The notes: a model not told the origin generated them from the sequence alone. Counted from the first letter of the stretch, positions 52,201-62,439 are shown. The stretch: DNA of 64,000 nt from Komarekiella delphini-convector SJRDD-AB1 (GCF_014831675.1 NZ_VJXY01000029.1:1-64000), one strand, 5' to 3'. Made by a program: numbers and translations.

Positions 52201-54774
52201 GCTGCGAATCTCTTTAGGAGTTACTGACTCTCTAAGACTTGCTAACTCTGTGCGATCGCTGCTTTCCAGTGCGGAGGGCTGTACGCTGTCTTCTCTTGTG
52301 GGAGAAGCTGAGTTATTTGATGCTAAATCCTCAAATAAATCATCTTCAGCATCTAAAGAAAACAGCATATCTTGCTGCTGTCGCTGCTGGAAAGTGATAT
52401 CAAAATCTTCTAGATCAAAGCTAGCTGGTATGGATTGCTGACTGTCGGCAAAAATGTCGTTAGCCGCCGTAGAAAACAAACTCTCCTCTAGCGCCTTTGC
52501 CACATCTTGCTCAACTACAGAATCGAATTCATGCTGCTGTTCTGCTGTAATTTCCGGGTTCCAGAAGGTGCTTAAGTCATCCTCTGAGTAAGAAAGCTCA
52601 GATGGTGTTATCGAAGGAGTATCAAATAGATCGCTCAGTTCTAACTCACCTTTAGACGGTAGTGTATATTCTTCTGTTTGAGTAAATAGATTTTCTAAAG
52701 ACAAGCCTGGCTCAGACAAGGTAGGTGATTCTATATAGTCATTAGGGGTAATTTCCTCTACCCAATCCGCATGTCCCGTTTCTAAAAATAATTCATCAAA
52801 ACTATTTTGTTGGTTGGTGGATAGTTCTATGCTGGCGATCGTCTCAACCACAGGTTGATTTACTTCGCTTGCAAGCAGTGGTTCATCATCTAGTGCTTGT
52901 AACAATAAATCTTCAATCACTTCATTTTCATTGGCACTATTTCGAGTCTCCGCTGGAAATTGTTCTAAGTCACCAGAAATTTCCGTAAATTCTTGTAAAA
53001 TATCTGAAGGGGAAGCGTCTAAATTTATATTAAAAGTTGCAATATTGCTAAACTCTACGGTTGTAGATGGTGTTTGTTGATTTTGTGATTCTTGATTTTC
53101 TTTGTCTAAGAAGTTGTCACCAAATAATAAGGATAAGTCTTCTGTCTGAATTGTGGTTGTTGGATGCTGCTCGTTACTTGAGTCTTCATCAAACGAGAGT
53201 AAATCTGATAAATCGCTATCAGCATCCTCATTTTCAATGTCACTGTGACTGAAGTTAATTCCTAATTCATTGGTAGCAACAATCTCTAAAATTTCCTCTT
53301 GTTGCCAGGTTTCATCTAGATCGGGAGTTTCACCTTCAAATAAATCGGCAAGCGTATTTAATTCAGCTATGCCTACCTCTGGCCCATTGGGGTCAATATT
53401 ACTATTAAGCGGATGTATCTCATCTTCATGAGCGGACAAGGAGTTAATAGAAAGATTAGTCTGAGTAGCAACGTTTTCCGATGTTGCTTGTAATTCAACA
53501 GAGGCATCTTCTTCAAAGACATTGGCGTAGCGATCGCCTGTATCCTCATCAAGGTTAAGTTGCTCTGTTAGCTCAGATAAGCTAGTTATGCTGTCTTGTA
53601 GTGGCATAACTGTAGGTGGTGCTAACTGCTCGGCGTGATCAGTAGTATCGAATGTGTTAACAAATAAAATTGGCTCTGGCGTAATTGATAGTTCTGTCAA
53701 AACCGCAGACTGTTCATCAGCTAAATCAGGAGTAATTTCTAGCAACTCAATTTCTGCAAGGCTTAAAAGCACTTCTAGTTGCTGACTAATGACAATTTCG
53801 GCTTCCCTACCTTGTAGGACTAATTCCTGAGCTTGTTTGATTTCGGTAATGACGATTTTAGCTAAAGTCAAATAAGTGTTTTCCGAATTGCCGATCGCAC
53901 TAGCCGCTGCTTGACACAAACCACACCAATTGGACAAATTCTGGGCTGCGCCGAGTCTAACTAACTGATGACAGCATTGCTGAAGATTTTGCCGTGTTTC
54001 GGGTGTTGTTGTTTGCTTAAACAGTTGCAACATTTCCCGTAGTGTTTGTAGCACATGGGCTTGAAACTCGCTCAAACTATCAGTTGTTGCTGCTGCTGGC
54101 GATAGCGCCGATTCGCCGTGTCCGCTAGCGTTTGACTGCCCTAGCGTTTTCTCCTTTGAAGACGCGATCGCGAATGAAGAATTCACCTCTTGAGGTGCTA
54201 CCGAGAAGGATATATCTGTAGATTCTTTCCGAGCATCTTCTGGCAAACTGGGAATATCTCGCCGCAGAAAAAGTTCTGTGAGTGTGCTGAGGTTATCTGT
54301 GGAAGCTGAATGTTTTTCCGGTGCAGTAGTACTACTTGCTACACTATTACCTTGCTCTACGAGTAATTCCAAATGCTGATTTAGCCATTGAAAAACCGGC
54401 TCGGTTTCTGACATGAGAGTATTAGCCGCATCTTCTGACAGACCAAACGGCCCACTTAAATGCTCTAAGAGCACTTTTAAAGTATCAGACACACCGAGAA
54501 ATAAAGACTCTAGCTTTTCGTCAACCTTAACTGGATGCTCTTTAAGAACTTTAAAACAATCTTCCAGACGGTGGGACGTGTGCTGAATACTAGTCAGACC
54601 AAGCATCGCCGCTCCTCCTTTAATGGAGTGAGCTGCCCGGAAGACTTCGTTAATCATTTCCGGGTCGTTTAGGGTACTCTCAAGATTCAGCAACCCCTGT
54701 TCAATTGTATTCAGGTGGTCTCTGGCTTCTTCAATAAAGTAGCCCAAAATCCGCTGTTGTTGTTCCGGCAGCAT
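49213..54774 (-). CDS. hmpE: CheA-type hybrid histidine kinase HmpE
   Basis: 1853 residues. N-terminal Hpt with phosphoacceptor His49 in AAHSIKGGAAMLG; then about 1000 residues of acidic low-complexity sequence; dimerisation and ATPase domains (about 1210-1540) with HATPase box NAIAHGIETPDER; a CheW-like domain (about 1560-1700); and a receiver (about 1725-1845) with VLIVDDSITVREL and CDIEMPRCDG. It is the kinase of the hmp system, last in hmpA-E. The acidic part carries a 104-bp exact duplication (51791-51894 and 51983-52086), residues about 897-931 and 961-995. It is unusually long for a CheA. Gene naming follows the N. punctiforme hmp gene order, which this locus matches. Confidence 0.9.
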   Translation of the reverse strand: MLPEQQQRILGYFIEEARDHLNTIEQGLLNLESTLNDPEMINEVFRAAHSIKGGAAMLGLTSIQHTSHRLEDCFKVLKEHPVKVDEKLESLFLGVSDTLKVLLEHLSGPFGLSEDAANTLMSETEPVFQWLNQHLELLVEQGNSVASSTTAPEKHSASTDNLSTLTELFLRRDIPSLPEDARKESTDISFSVAPQEVNSSFAIASSKEKTLGQSNASGHGESALSPAAATTDSLSEFQAHVLQTLREMLQLFKQTTTPETRQNLQQCCHQLVRLGAAQNLSNWCGLCQAAASAIGNSENTYLTLAKIVITEIKQAQELVLQGREAEIVISQQLEVLLSLAEIELLEITPDLADEQSAVLTELSITPEPILFVNTFDTTDHAEQLAPPTVMPLQDSITSLSELTEQLNLDEDTGDRYANVFEEDASVELQATSENVATQTNLSINSLSAHEDEIHPLNSNIDPNGPEVGIAELNTLADLFEGETPDLDETWQQEEILEIVATNELGINFSHSDIENEDADSDLSDLLSFDEDSSNEQHPTTTIQTEDLSLLFGDNFLDKENQESQNQQTPSTTVEFSNIATFNINLDASPSDILQEFTEISGDLEQFPAETRNSANENEVIEDLLLQALDDEPLLASEVNQPVVETIASIELSTNQQNSFDELFLETGHADWVEEITPNDYIESPTLSEPGLSLENLFTQTEEYTLPSKGELELSDLFDTPSITPSELSYSEDDLSTFWNPEITAEQQHEFDSVVEQDVAKALEESLFSTAANDIFADSQQSIPASFDLEDFDITFQQRQQQDMLFSLDAEDDLFEDLASNNSASPTREDSVQPSALESSDRTELASLRESVTPKEIRSLSQEPEALDVIPEFTNQSTEISSVDSLKAFTDLEISSDTFDDNTDENSQLLSEDVADLTYIQIETTDNIENDLSFTAASLDISFGEISDLASSQTQPSNLFETFDDNTDENSQLLSEDVADLTYIQIETTDNIENDLSFSAATNQEESIENLENTANVDSQVVNDFTQTVIQEPIVADLNELNLETDENLEADFSEHVWDSEETNEPAIVNEAENAIVTSIEELQVTSTEAAALKNDIPALDEFADLEALLGQEVAPSLNATSIPEMDFAALEALLGEDNDETAAISSYQQSFRTQPVLIPSVNTVSLPRIEDEFGDLEKLLAEADQTISHSSIVKSNTGKTPRPSTRRAARFEETMKVPVKQLDDMSNLVGEMVVNRNTLEQDHERLRQALDNLLIQVQQLSDVGARMQELYERSLLEASLLAGRKTKDSGISSQDSNSDRGFSELEMDRFTPFHTLSQQMIERIVRVRESASDIDFVTEETERVARQFRQVTTQLQEGLTRARMVPFAQTIDRWRRGVRDNAIKCGKQVELVIEGGDTLIDKMILDHLTDPLTHMLNNAIAHGIETPDERQAIGKPPVGIITIRAFHQGNQTIISVGDDGAGIDSERVKSKAVKIGMITEAQAKTISRVEVYDLLFQSGFTIKDQADEISGRGVGMDVVRSEISEIRGTVNTDSTLGKGTTFTIRLPLTLSICKALCCVSDKARIAFPMDGVEDTLDIPLKNIQHNANGESFISWRDTLLPFRPLKELLTFNRQISRGNVYGGNRDDDMVSVIVVRSASTLIALQIDLVLSEQEIVIKQFEGPAPKPIGVAGATVLGDGRIMPIADVLEIIDIFQGRISTQAGGSSWQQKATPIDPPAVKIDPTVLIVDDSITVRELLSLTFNKAGYRVEQARDGQEAWDKLRSGLPCDIVFCDIEMPRCDGLELLSRIQKDSNLNHLPIAMLTSRGADKHRQMAVQLGASGYFTKPYLEEALLEAAARMLKGEKLVNSASNA
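51791..52086 (-). repeat. Direct duplication inside hmpE
   Basis: Two identical 104-bp copies (51791-51894 and 51983-52086) with a 192-bp period. The period is 64 codons, so the reading frame is kept. Exact identity suggests a recent event. Confidence 0.85.
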
Positions 54775-54825
54775 AGTTTTTTAATCAAGAGTCAAGGGTC
54801 AACAGGAGCCAGTCATTTGCAAAGA

Positions 54826-54915
54826 GAAGTCGGAGCAACGACTTCCGGCGTAAAGCCCTTCGGGCATGGCTTCACTTAGCGCGCAGCGTCTCTGAAAGAG
54901 ACTCTATTCGGGATT
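54826..54915. repeat. Palindromic repeat between hmpE and hmpD
   Basis: Contains GAAGTCGGAGCAACGACTTCC (hairpin), GTAAAGCCCTTCGGGCATGGC, and GCGCAGCGTCTC, like the element at 39683. It lies in the 223-bp gap between hmpD and hmpE, a gap that may separate their expression. A further small hairpin (TAGTCAATAGT / ACTATTGACTA) lies at about 54957-54996. Confidence 0.55.
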
Positions 54916-54997
54916 CTCCCCTTTAATTGAACAGGCGTTCAACACTCAAAGGTCAATAGTCAATAGTAAACAATTTGAACTTTGGACTATTGACTAA

Positions 54998-57967
54998 TTA
55001 CCTGGTTTCCATAGTTTCCACTCGGAAACGTTCAACAGAGGCAATCAAGTCGCGGGATACACCTACTAAGTTTTGTAGAGCACCAGAAACTCGTTGTGCT
55101 TCTTGGGAAGTTTCTTGGGCTGTGAGTTCCACTGATTGCATTACGTGAGCAACGGCGCGGGAGGTTTCCGTTTGTTCCACAGTATCGGTGGTAATTGAGC
55201 GCACAAGAATGTCAATACGATTTGCTACTTGAATAATATTTTCCAGCGATCGCTTAGCTTCTTCTGCTAATTTTGTGCCTTTAATTACCTGTTGTGTACC
55301 TTCTTCCATCGCGGTCATCACGGAGCCTGTTTCGCTTTGGATTTGCATCACAATTTGTTCAATTTCCTTCAAGGATTTGGCAGATTTGTCTGCTAGCTGG
55401 CGCACTTCATCTGCCACGATTGCAAATCCGCGTCCAGCTTCTCCTGCCCTTGCCGCCTCAATACTCGCATTAAGTGCCAGCAAGTTAGTTCTAGAAGCAA
55501 TCTGGGAAATCAATGCCACAATTTTAGAAATTTCTTGCGAAGATTCCGCCAGTCTTTTGACTTTCCGGGTGGTTTCGGCTACAGTTTCTCGAATTTCTAG
55601 AATACCCGCTACAGTATTTTCTACTGCTTCCCCACCTTTAAGGGCAATAGTACTAGCATCGCGAGCAACGGTTTCAGCTTCCCGCGCCGCCTCTGCTACC
55701 CGCTGAATCGAGTCGGTCATCACCTGTACAGAATTAAGCGTGACTGCCAACTCTTCTGCTTGCCGCAAGGCATCACTAGATAAGGCTCTAGCAAACGTTT
55801 CAGAATTAGTTGCACCTTTTGTTACTTCCTTAGCTGCCACTTTTACCTGTTGTACAATATCCCGCAGGTTTTGAATTGTCAGGTTAAAGGCGTCGGCTAC
55901 GGCTCCTAGTACGTCGGCTGTCACCTCAGCTTGAACTGTTAAATCCCCTCTAGCGGCTCCTTCCACATCGTCCAACAGACGAATTACCTGACGTTGCAGG
56001 TTTTCTTTGGCTTCCTCTTGTTCATCGGCTTTACGTTGAGCTTCATTTGTGGTGGTGAAGATTACACGCGCCATTTCATTAAAGCCCGTGGCTAAGTGCC
56101 CAAATTCATCTTCAGAATATACTGTAGCTTGAGCATTGAGATTGCCTTGGCGTACAGCATCAAACTGATTTTGCAAATCCTGGGTTGTGCGCCGAATTTG
56201 CTTGAGTGTAAGAGTCCCCATAAAGCCTGCGGTCGCAAAACCTGCAAGTCCTGCTGCTAGTGACATTGCCCAGCCTGTGTTCCGCACTGATTCTCGTTGT
56301 TGTGCTGGGGAAAATGTCGTGGCTACAAAGCTGACCGTGGCTACAACCAGTGCTGAGACAATACCTACACTCCCAGCGATTAACCATTGTTTTCTTTCGA
56401 TAGGAGCATTTTCTAATGGCGCTAACAAACCCTGCTCGACCGTAACATTGGGTTCTATCTTCGAGGCATCTGTTTGAGTAAAAACGGGGACTGCTTCATG
56501 TGCACCAGTGATTGTGAACAGTTCTTCTTCGCGATCGCTAGCTGCATTACTTGAAGTAGGCTCCACGGCTTTACTGCGTAGGCTGCCATTGGTTTCTAAC
56601 GCACCAGAATGCATTGCCACATCAGCGAAGTCAGAATCTCCTCCTATCAGGTCAAATCCCGGAATATTCCCTAGATCGTCAAATTCTTCAAAGTCGTCTA
56701 AAAATTCTATATTGCTCTTAGAATTTTCTCTAGTTAGTACACTGTTTGTATCTTCATCAGAGGTAAATTCCTCTGAGCCAAAAGTAGACTCAAATGCTTC
56801 AATATCAAAACTTTCATCGTCATCAAAGTTATTTTTAGCTATGAGTTCACCCGATTTAATCTGCTTTTCTTCTTGGGCAAAATTGCTGTTAAAAGATGAA
56901 GATAACTCTGCTTGGTTTGGCTGTAATACTTCCGAAACTACAACTTCCTTCTGTTGCAACCAATTATTTGATTCGGTTTGAGACAAATCATCTGGACTGT
57001 TATATTCCAACTTGTTTGCTAATATTGAGCCATTTTTGAGATCCCTTTCGACGATCAATAAAGTTTCATCCCCTAAACTACTTTTTTTAAATTCCAAGTT
57101 TTCAACACTAGACTCTTGAGATCTGGACTCAATCAATAAATCAGGGAAGTTTTTCTGGCTATTGCTAGTTTGTAGATTGGCTGAGTCAAAAGGTGAATAA
57201 TTACTGCTATTATTGTCAATTGCAGAATTTTCGTTAGTTAAATGTGCATCAATTTCCAGTAAATTACTATTCACTACTGGTTCTTCAAGACTAGCTTCTG
57301 AGATATCTTCTTGCCAGAAAGCGGGTAGCTCTAATTCTGCTTGCCCATCCCAATTGCTGCCATTCAACTCTTGCTGCTGTAGTTGTTGACTCAAGTCAAA
57401 AGGATCTTTAGTCTCATCAACAGTTGTGGAAGAATCTAATGTTTTGCCAAATTCAATACTGTCTGTTGGTATGTCAAATGGACTGTCCAAGGATAACTCT
57501 TCTAGTGCATTCACACCTTGTTGATGTTCCCCAAAGGATTTTAAATCAAGGCTACTGCTATCAAACTCCTCACTATTACCCAAATCTGAAAATTCTTGTT
57601 CACTAGATAATAGAGAAAGAGAATCAGAAATCTCTATAGGATTGATTTGCTCTTGATCTGCGGATGTATCAATCTGACTACCTAATGATTGTAGGTGTTG
57701 ATTAATATTTTCAAGTCCATTATTGGCAAAACCAATGATTTCTTGCTCGTTAGTCAAATGCAATACCTGTTGATATTCTTCTCGTGCTACATTGTACTCC
57801 TGCAAAACATAGTAGATGTGACCCCGTAACAAACGAGAGTTAGGGTCATTTGGTAAACTTTGCACCACTTGGTCAACTAAAGTAGCGGCAACTTCATAGT
57901 TCCTTTGAACATAGGCTGTCATTGCCTGCTGATAAGTTGGCTCGTAATCATCTATACTTGCTGCCAT
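54998..57967 (-). CDS. hmpD: Methyl-accepting chemotaxis protein HmpD
   Basis: 989 residues. N-terminal TPR-like repeat (about 5-80), then about 430 residues of acidic disordered sequence, two membrane helices (about 520-546 and 557-580), HAMP region(s), and the signalling domain (about 720-980) with the hairpin motif [20 protein letters not shown]. The order differs from ordinary MCPs, which put the sensor outside; here the N-terminal part looks cytoplasmic. It is the MCP of the hmp chemosensory system, signalling through HmpC to HmpE. The stop is 15 bases before the next gene, reading in the same direction as hmpC. Confidence 0.9.
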   Translation of the reverse strand: MAASIDDYEPTYQQAMTAYVQRNYEVAATLVDQVVQSLPNDPNSRLLRGHIYYVLQEYNVAREEYQQVLHLTNEQEIIGFANNGLENINQHLQSLGSQIDTSADQEQINPIEISDSLSLLSSEQEFSDLGNSEEFDSSSLDLKSFGEHQQGVNALEELSLDSPFDIPTDSIEFGKTLDSSTTVDETKDPFDLSQQLQQQELNGSNWDGQAELELPAFWQEDISEASLEEPVVNSNLLEIDAHLTNENSAIDNNSSNYSPFDSANLQTSNSQKNFPDLLIESRSQESSVENLEFKKSSLGDETLLIVERDLKNGSILANKLEYNSPDDLSQTESNNWLQQKEVVVSEVLQPNQAELSSSFNSNFAQEEKQIKSGELIAKNNFDDDESFDIEAFESTFGSEEFTSDEDTNSVLTRENSKSNIEFLDDFEEFDDLGNIPGFDLIGGDSDFADVAMHSGALETNGSLRSKAVEPTSSNAASDREEELFTITGAHEAVPVFTQTDASKIEPNVTVEQGLLAPLENAPIERKQWLIAGSVGIVSALVVATVSFVATTFSPAQQRESVRNTGWAMSLAAGLAGFATAGFMGTLTLKQIRRTTQDLQNQFDAVRQGNLNAQATVYSEDEFGHLATGFNEMARVIFTTTNEAQRKADEQEEAKENLQRQVIRLLDDVEGAARGDLTVQAEVTADVLGAVADAFNLTIQNLRDIVQQVKVAAKEVTKGATNSETFARALSSDALRQAEELAVTLNSVQVMTDSIQRVAEAAREAETVARDASTIALKGGEAVENTVAGILEIRETVAETTRKVKRLAESSQEISKIVALISQIASRTNLLALNASIEAARAGEAGRGFAIVADEVRQLADKSAKSLKEIEQIVMQIQSETGSVMTAMEEGTQQVIKGTKLAEEAKRSLENIIQVANRIDILVRSITTDTVEQTETSRAVAHVMQSVELTAQETSQEAQRVSGALQNLVGVSRDLIASVERFRVETMETR

Positions 57968-57982
57968 TTCCTCCTCCCAATT

Positions 57983-58513
57983 TCATCCTGCCCACCGCGC
58001 ACTCCGCAAAATTGCCATTTGATCGAGTAGTCGTAGACACTGATTTTTTCTAGTATCTAATAACCACTCTCCGCGCAAAAAGGGAGCCATAGTATCTGGA
58101 ATATTAGTTGGTGGCATGAGATGCTGTATATCCAGCCAGTCCATGCCACCAATTTCCTCGACTGCTAAACCCACTATTGTGTCTTGCTCCTCAATGGCAA
58201 TCACCGGAATTTCAGCTCTATCTGTGTTTAATGCACTTGCTTCTCCAAGAAATTGACCCAAATCAGCTACCCAAATAACTCGACCTCGTAAATTTAGAGT
58301 ACCCAAAAGTAAAGGAGAAGCATTAGGAATCGGAGTGATTCTATCGGGACTCAGTTCAATTACCTCCCGGATGCCAGTTGCTTGTAGTGCAAACTCCTGA
58401 TGCGAGGGAATGTAAAATCTCAAATGTAACTCACCTTCAGGACTTTCTACTTGTAATTCAGGACGAAAGTGGTCTTGACCACTACCACTTAAAAAGTCCG
58501 GTTTGCTGACCAT
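57983..58513 (-). CDS. hmpC: CheW-like adaptor HmpC
   Basis: 176 residues, CheW-like. The domain reads LLLGTLNLRGRVIWVADLGQFLG, then IVGLAVEEIGGMDW. It links MCP (HmpD) to the CheA-type kinase (HmpE). Start and stop lie very close to neighbouring hmpB and hmpD, as in one operon. Confidence 0.9.
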   Translation of the reverse strand: MVSKPDFLSGSGQDHFRPELQVESPEGELHLRFYIPSHQEFALQATGIREVIELSPDRITPIPNASPLLLGTLNLRGRVIWVADLGQFLGEASALNTDRAEIPVIAIEEQDTIVGLAVEEIGGMDWLDIQHLMPPTNIPDTMAPFLRGEWLLDTRKNQCLRLLDQMAILRSARWAG

Positions 58514-58526
58514 ATTGTTTTCATCC

Positions 58527-58892
58527 TTATCCTCGCAGCAGTTGTTTGACTGTTCCCACCAATTCGGTTGGTTGAAACGGTTTGGCTATGTAGGCGTCTG
58601 CACCTTGTTTCATGCCCCAGTAGCGATCAAATTCTTCGCCTTTAGAAGAACACATCACCACAGGAACATTTTGGGTTTTCGGATCTGACTTTAACCGACG
58701 ACAAACTTCGTAGCCGTTCATCCGGGGCATGACAATATCCAATACCACTAAATCGGGAGGTGCGCTTTGAATTGCCTCTAATGCTTCTAATCCATCACTG
58801 GCATGGGTGACTGTTAGGCCAGTTGCTTTCAGGAGGTCTGTAATCATCTCCCTTTGCGCGATACTGTCTTCCACAATCAGAACTGTACTCAT
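58527..58892 (-). CDS. hmpB: CheY-like response regulator HmpB
   Basis: 121-residue single receiver domain: VLIVEDSIAQREM with the acidic pair, phospho-Asp in LVVLDIVMPRMNGYEVC, Lys in AYIAKPFQPTELV. No output domain is fused. Of the hmp set, this is the likely signal output to the type IV pilus motor. It is 13 bases before hmpC. Confidence 0.9.
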   Translation of the reverse strand: MSTVLIVEDSIAQREMITDLLKATGLTVTHASDGLEALEAIQSAPPDLVVLDIVMPRMNGYEVCRRLKSDPKTQNVPVVMCSSKGEEFDRYWGMKQGADAYIAKPFQPTELVGTVKQLLRG

Positions 58893-59091
58893 AAATGTCT
58901 ATCTACCTCCTGATGTAGAGGTTCCTATTTGGAACATTCCCTGATTCTCCTGCAATCATTTAGTGTATAAATTAATTTTATTTTTTCACTAAGTTACTGA
59001 ATATTGATGTTTCACTGGGTTTGCTGATTCTGTGATAACATTTTTTACCTCATTTTTTATTAGATCAACAAGTCTTAGATCTCGTTTATAC

Positions 59092-60273
59092 CTATATACA
59101 AGACTCTTTATTGATATATTTCTCTATGAGCATTAGTAACTCAGTGTCTGTAAATGGTTTTGTCAAATAATCTGTTGCCCCGACCATACTAGCCCTGACT
59201 CGATCAATAAATCCATCTTTACCAGTAAGCATGATAATTGGTACAAGCCGAAATACTGTTGAGTGTCGCAGCATGGCGCAAATTTCGTACCCTTCCAATT
59301 GCGGCATCGTGATATCACACAAAATTAAATCCGGCTTGAGTTGAAAAACGAGACTGAGAGCCTCTAAGGGATTTGTGAGGGAGATTACCTCATACCCTTG
59401 TGGTTGCAAGATAGACTCTATAGTTTCACCGATAGCGATCGCATCGTCAATACATACTATCCGCTTGCGATGATTTACTTCCAATCTATCTTTTGTGTAG
59501 TTTTCTTGCTTAAGTGTAATTGAATATACTAGTTGTAGCCAATTTTGTTGCACGTATGGATATATTGCCTTGGCAACTGTCAGAATATCTCGGTTAAGAT
59601 GGCGAGCCAATTGACGCAGGGATGTTTTACCATCTGTCCAATGCTGTAACTTATTTAATGTTGCTGCTGGGAGTGAGGAGCGTAGCCGAACTTGGTCAGC
59701 CAACACTGGTAGTTGCTCAGGAGATTGAATGTGTGGATATAGCTGCTTCCACTCTTGTACTTGCTTCGTAATTTTAGTAACTAGTGGAGCAATCTCCAAA
59801 GTGTTTAATTGTGGGGTAAGTGCCGCACCCTGATGGAAAATGAAATTACCTTGGTGCAAACTCAGCAGGTCAAAGAGGGTTTCATGCACCAAGCCGTGGA
59901 TGATACTACCAGCTATCTTCGGTTGAATTATATTTCGTTCTAAGAGTGCCCAAATATATGCATATTCTGGCGCGTTTGTTGATGATAGGGAGGCAAGTTG
60001 TATTTCTTCAAGTCGCGTCTCAACTCGGTAATGATGTAAATAATCGCCAATTCGGGATAAACGACTTTCGCCTTCTTGGCAATAGATAATTTGACCGTTG
60101 AGGAAAAAGACGAACCAGGACTTTTGTTTAGGGCGATATCTCAGAGATTCTCCATCCAGTTTGTTGCTCTGGTGAGAGCTAGGGGCTTCTACCAATAGTT
60201 GTCCAGTTCGCTGTCCTAACTCAATCAATTGCAAGATACTGCAAATATCAATTTCATTTAAATTTCCCTGCAT
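59092..60273 (-). CDS. hmpA: PatA-like response regulator HmpA
   Basis: 393 residues. The N-terminal part (about 1-180) is the PatA-type DUF4388-like domain, starting MQGNLNEIDICSILQLIELGQRTGQL. A middle helical region follows, then a receiver domain (about 270-390) with VCIDDAIAIGETIES, LILCDITMPQLEGYEIC and DYLTKPFTDTELLML. First gene of hmpA-B-C-D-E. It fits the PatA-like regulator of the N. punctiforme hmp locus. Confidence 0.88.
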   Translation of the reverse strand: MQGNLNEIDICSILQLIELGQRTGQLLVEAPSSHQSNKLDGESLRYRPKQKSWFVFFLNGQIIYCQEGESRLSRIGDYLHHYRVETRLEEIQLASLSSTNAPEYAYIWALLERNIIQPKIAGSIIHGLVHETLFDLLSLHQGNFIFHQGAALTPQLNTLEIAPLVTKITKQVQEWKQLYPHIQSPEQLPVLADQVRLRSSLPAATLNKLQHWTDGKTSLRQLARHLNRDILTVAKAIYPYVQQNWLQLVYSITLKQENYTKDRLEVNHRKRIVCIDDAIAIGETIESILQPQGYEVISLTNPLEALSLVFQLKPDLILCDITMPQLEGYEICAMLRHSTVFRLVPIIMLTGKDGFIDRVRASMVGATDYLTKPFTDTELLMLIEKYINKESCI

Positions 60274-60678
60274 TTAGCTAAAAGGTGCTCCTTGTAATCC
60301 TGTTGACATTTTTATTAATTCTGCGCCTTAATTTTTCCATGCTTCAAGCAGACGTATTAGGTATTGATTATGAGGTATTAGAAAGATTTTTCTCTAATCC
60401 CTTGCCTTGATCGGGAGACATATTAAGCTATAAACATTAAACTTTCGTAATACCCTTTGGTAAAGCTAGTGTTAACACGGAAGTCATCATCACTATCATC
60501 AGTACAAAATATAAAGGCGCGACCAAATCGCCCTTATAAATATCAAGACGTAATATCTCACGTCTATAAATAGTTTTGTCTGTCTTCCCTCAACTTAGGT
60601 TCAGTGAGACAAGTTAACAGAATTATCTAAGGTATATTCCAAAACACGAGTTTAAGTGCATCAACAAGGACTAACGGT
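60274..60678. promoter_or_regulatory. Divergent promoter region of hmpA and hmpF
   Basis: 405 bases between the two divergent starts. It should hold both promoters. No single operator was recognised. The region is moderately AT-rich and includes some short inverted sequences. Confidence 0.4.
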
Positions 60679-62439
60679 GTGCTGTATTTAGCAGAAGTAC
60701 AAAAGCAGAAAGGCGGCTTACTCGGTGGTGGTTCTAAAACTGAACTGAAACTGCTAGCTTGTCAGCGGACTGACCAAAATTGGAATACTGTGTCGGAAGA
60801 AGTAATTACAGCTGAAGACGCAAGCAAACTAAATGATGGTGCACTGGTGCTAGTTGAAATGAATCCGAATCGTCAAATACAACGGATTCAAGAAGCAGGG
60901 CGGCCGCTAGTGAATATTTTGCAGAATTTTTCTCGCCAGTTGGAAAAATTTAAGCTCAAGGAAGATGAGATTGACCAGTGGAAACAATCTTTAACATTTC
61001 AGGCGCAAGAGTTGAATCGCCGTGAAATGGACATGGAAGTACGCTCGGAACAACTGCAAGAACTGGAGGGTGAGTTGCAACGCCTGGAGGAGCAAAAACA
61101 GGTGGTTGACACATCCCGCGAGGAGATTGAACGTTTGCAAGTAGAAATTGAGCGTAACCGCCAGGAACTCGAAGGAGCTTGGGAGCATTTACGAGGTGAG
61201 CAGCGCCGTCTGGAGGAGCGTCAAGCGGATTTCCAACAGGGGACGGTTTTGGATGAGGATCAAAGTCGGGTAATGAGTGAGTTACTTGATCGCTTGTCTA
61301 GTCGTGTTGCTCCTACGGAAACTGTAAGGGAACATCTCCATCTGGCTTTTGAATTGGTTGAAAGCCAGCAAGCTACGCTTAACCCACACTGGCAACAACT
61401 GGAGCAGCAAAAAACTGTAGCTGCTCAACAGCAAGAGGAAGTAGAGCGTTTGTTGCAAACATTTGGCGATCGCCAAAACACATGGCAACAGGCACAAAAT
61501 TCTTTAGCGCAGCAAACAGCCCAGTTGCAAGTAGATACAGCAAATCTTACCAACAAGCAAGAGTGTGCTCGGATACTTAAGGAACAGTTACGAAATCAGG
61601 AAGATTTATACCAGCAGATTCACTCCTTGGCTGCAACATCGGGTGATGTAGTTCTCGGTCAGCAAGCTGATGTGGAAGTTTTGCAGAACATGCCTTTAGA
61701 AGAACTGCAAAAGATAGTGCAAGATTTACAGTATAAGTTAGAAATAGACGCTAGTTTTGTTCATGATCAAGAACAAGAACTGACATATAAGCAAGAAACT
61801 ATAGAAGAACTGCAAAATAAATTAAATCACGCATCTGACCATGACCACATTAATTTAGAAATGGAACTAGCGGATGAAAAAGACCTCTATCAAATGTTAA
61901 ACGAAACTTTGGTGGGACAACGCCGCAATATGCTACAGCGACAGAAGTTTCTCAAGCAACACCAAGCTGTTCTGCTACGACGGCAAGGACATACTGTTGC
62001 TAATGAAGAAGAGGGTAACAAAATTAATTTAGAACCGATTCTATTACAAGTTGAAACCCAGCGACAACAACATTCACAGGAAATACAAAAGCTGGAACGT
62101 GAGATTGAGCAGATGCGTAGTGGTATTGAGCTAGCGCAGGGAATGATTGAAAATCAAATCCACGATTTAGAGGAGAAGCGCCAGGAGCTAACAGCGATCG
62201 AGGAGAATTTGCTGTCTCTGCGAACAGCAACCGCCCAATGCTGGAGTCGGGTAAATCTTTATCAAGAAGCACTACAACCAATTCAGGATTCCTTAGACGG
62301 ATTACGGCATAAACTGCAAGGAATTGGGGAATCTTTGGCTCAAGTTCAAGAAACTGGTGATTATCAACTCCAGACGATCACCCAGATGCGTCATACTTTA
62401 CAGAGTTTAATGTCTCAACCAGAATTGCTCGCCTCTTAA
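60679..62439 (+). CDS. hmpF: Pilus motility coiled-coil protein HmpF
   Basis: 586 residues starting at a GTG. After a compact N-terminal domain (about 1-95: MLYLAEVQKQKGGLLGGGSK), most of the protein is long coiled coil (about 95-580) full of Gln, Glu, Leu and Arg, such as SEQLQELEGELQRLEEQ. This is the HmpF plan: a polar coiled-coil protein that sits with the leading-pole type IV pili in N. punctiforme and sets the direction of movement. The divergent position next to hmpA supports the call. Confidence 0.85.
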   Translation: MLYLAEVQKQKGGLLGGGSKTELKLLACQRTDQNWNTVSEEVITAEDASKLNDGALVLVEMNPNRQIQRIQEAGRPLVNILQNFSRQLEKFKLKEDEIDQWKQSLTFQAQELNRREMDMEVRSEQLQELEGELQRLEEQKQVVDTSREEIERLQVEIERNRQELEGAWEHLRGEQRRLEERQADFQQGTVLDEDQSRVMSELLDRLSSRVAPTETVREHLHLAFELVESQQATLNPHWQQLEQQKTVAAQQQEEVERLLQTFGDRQNTWQQAQNSLAQQTAQLQVDTANLTNKQECARILKEQLRNQEDLYQQIHSLAATSGDVVLGQQADVEVLQNMPLEELQKIVQDLQYKLEIDASFVHDQEQELTYKQETIEELQNKLNHASDHDHINLEMELADEKDLYQMLNETLVGQRRNMLQRQKFLKQHQAVLLRRQGHTVANEEEGNKINLEPILLQVETQRQQHSQEIQKLEREIEQMRSGIELAQGMIENQIHDLEEKRQELTAIEENLLSLRTATAQCWSRVNLYQEALQPIQDSLDGLRHKLQGIGESLAQVQETGDYQLQTITQMRHTLQSLMSQPELLAS

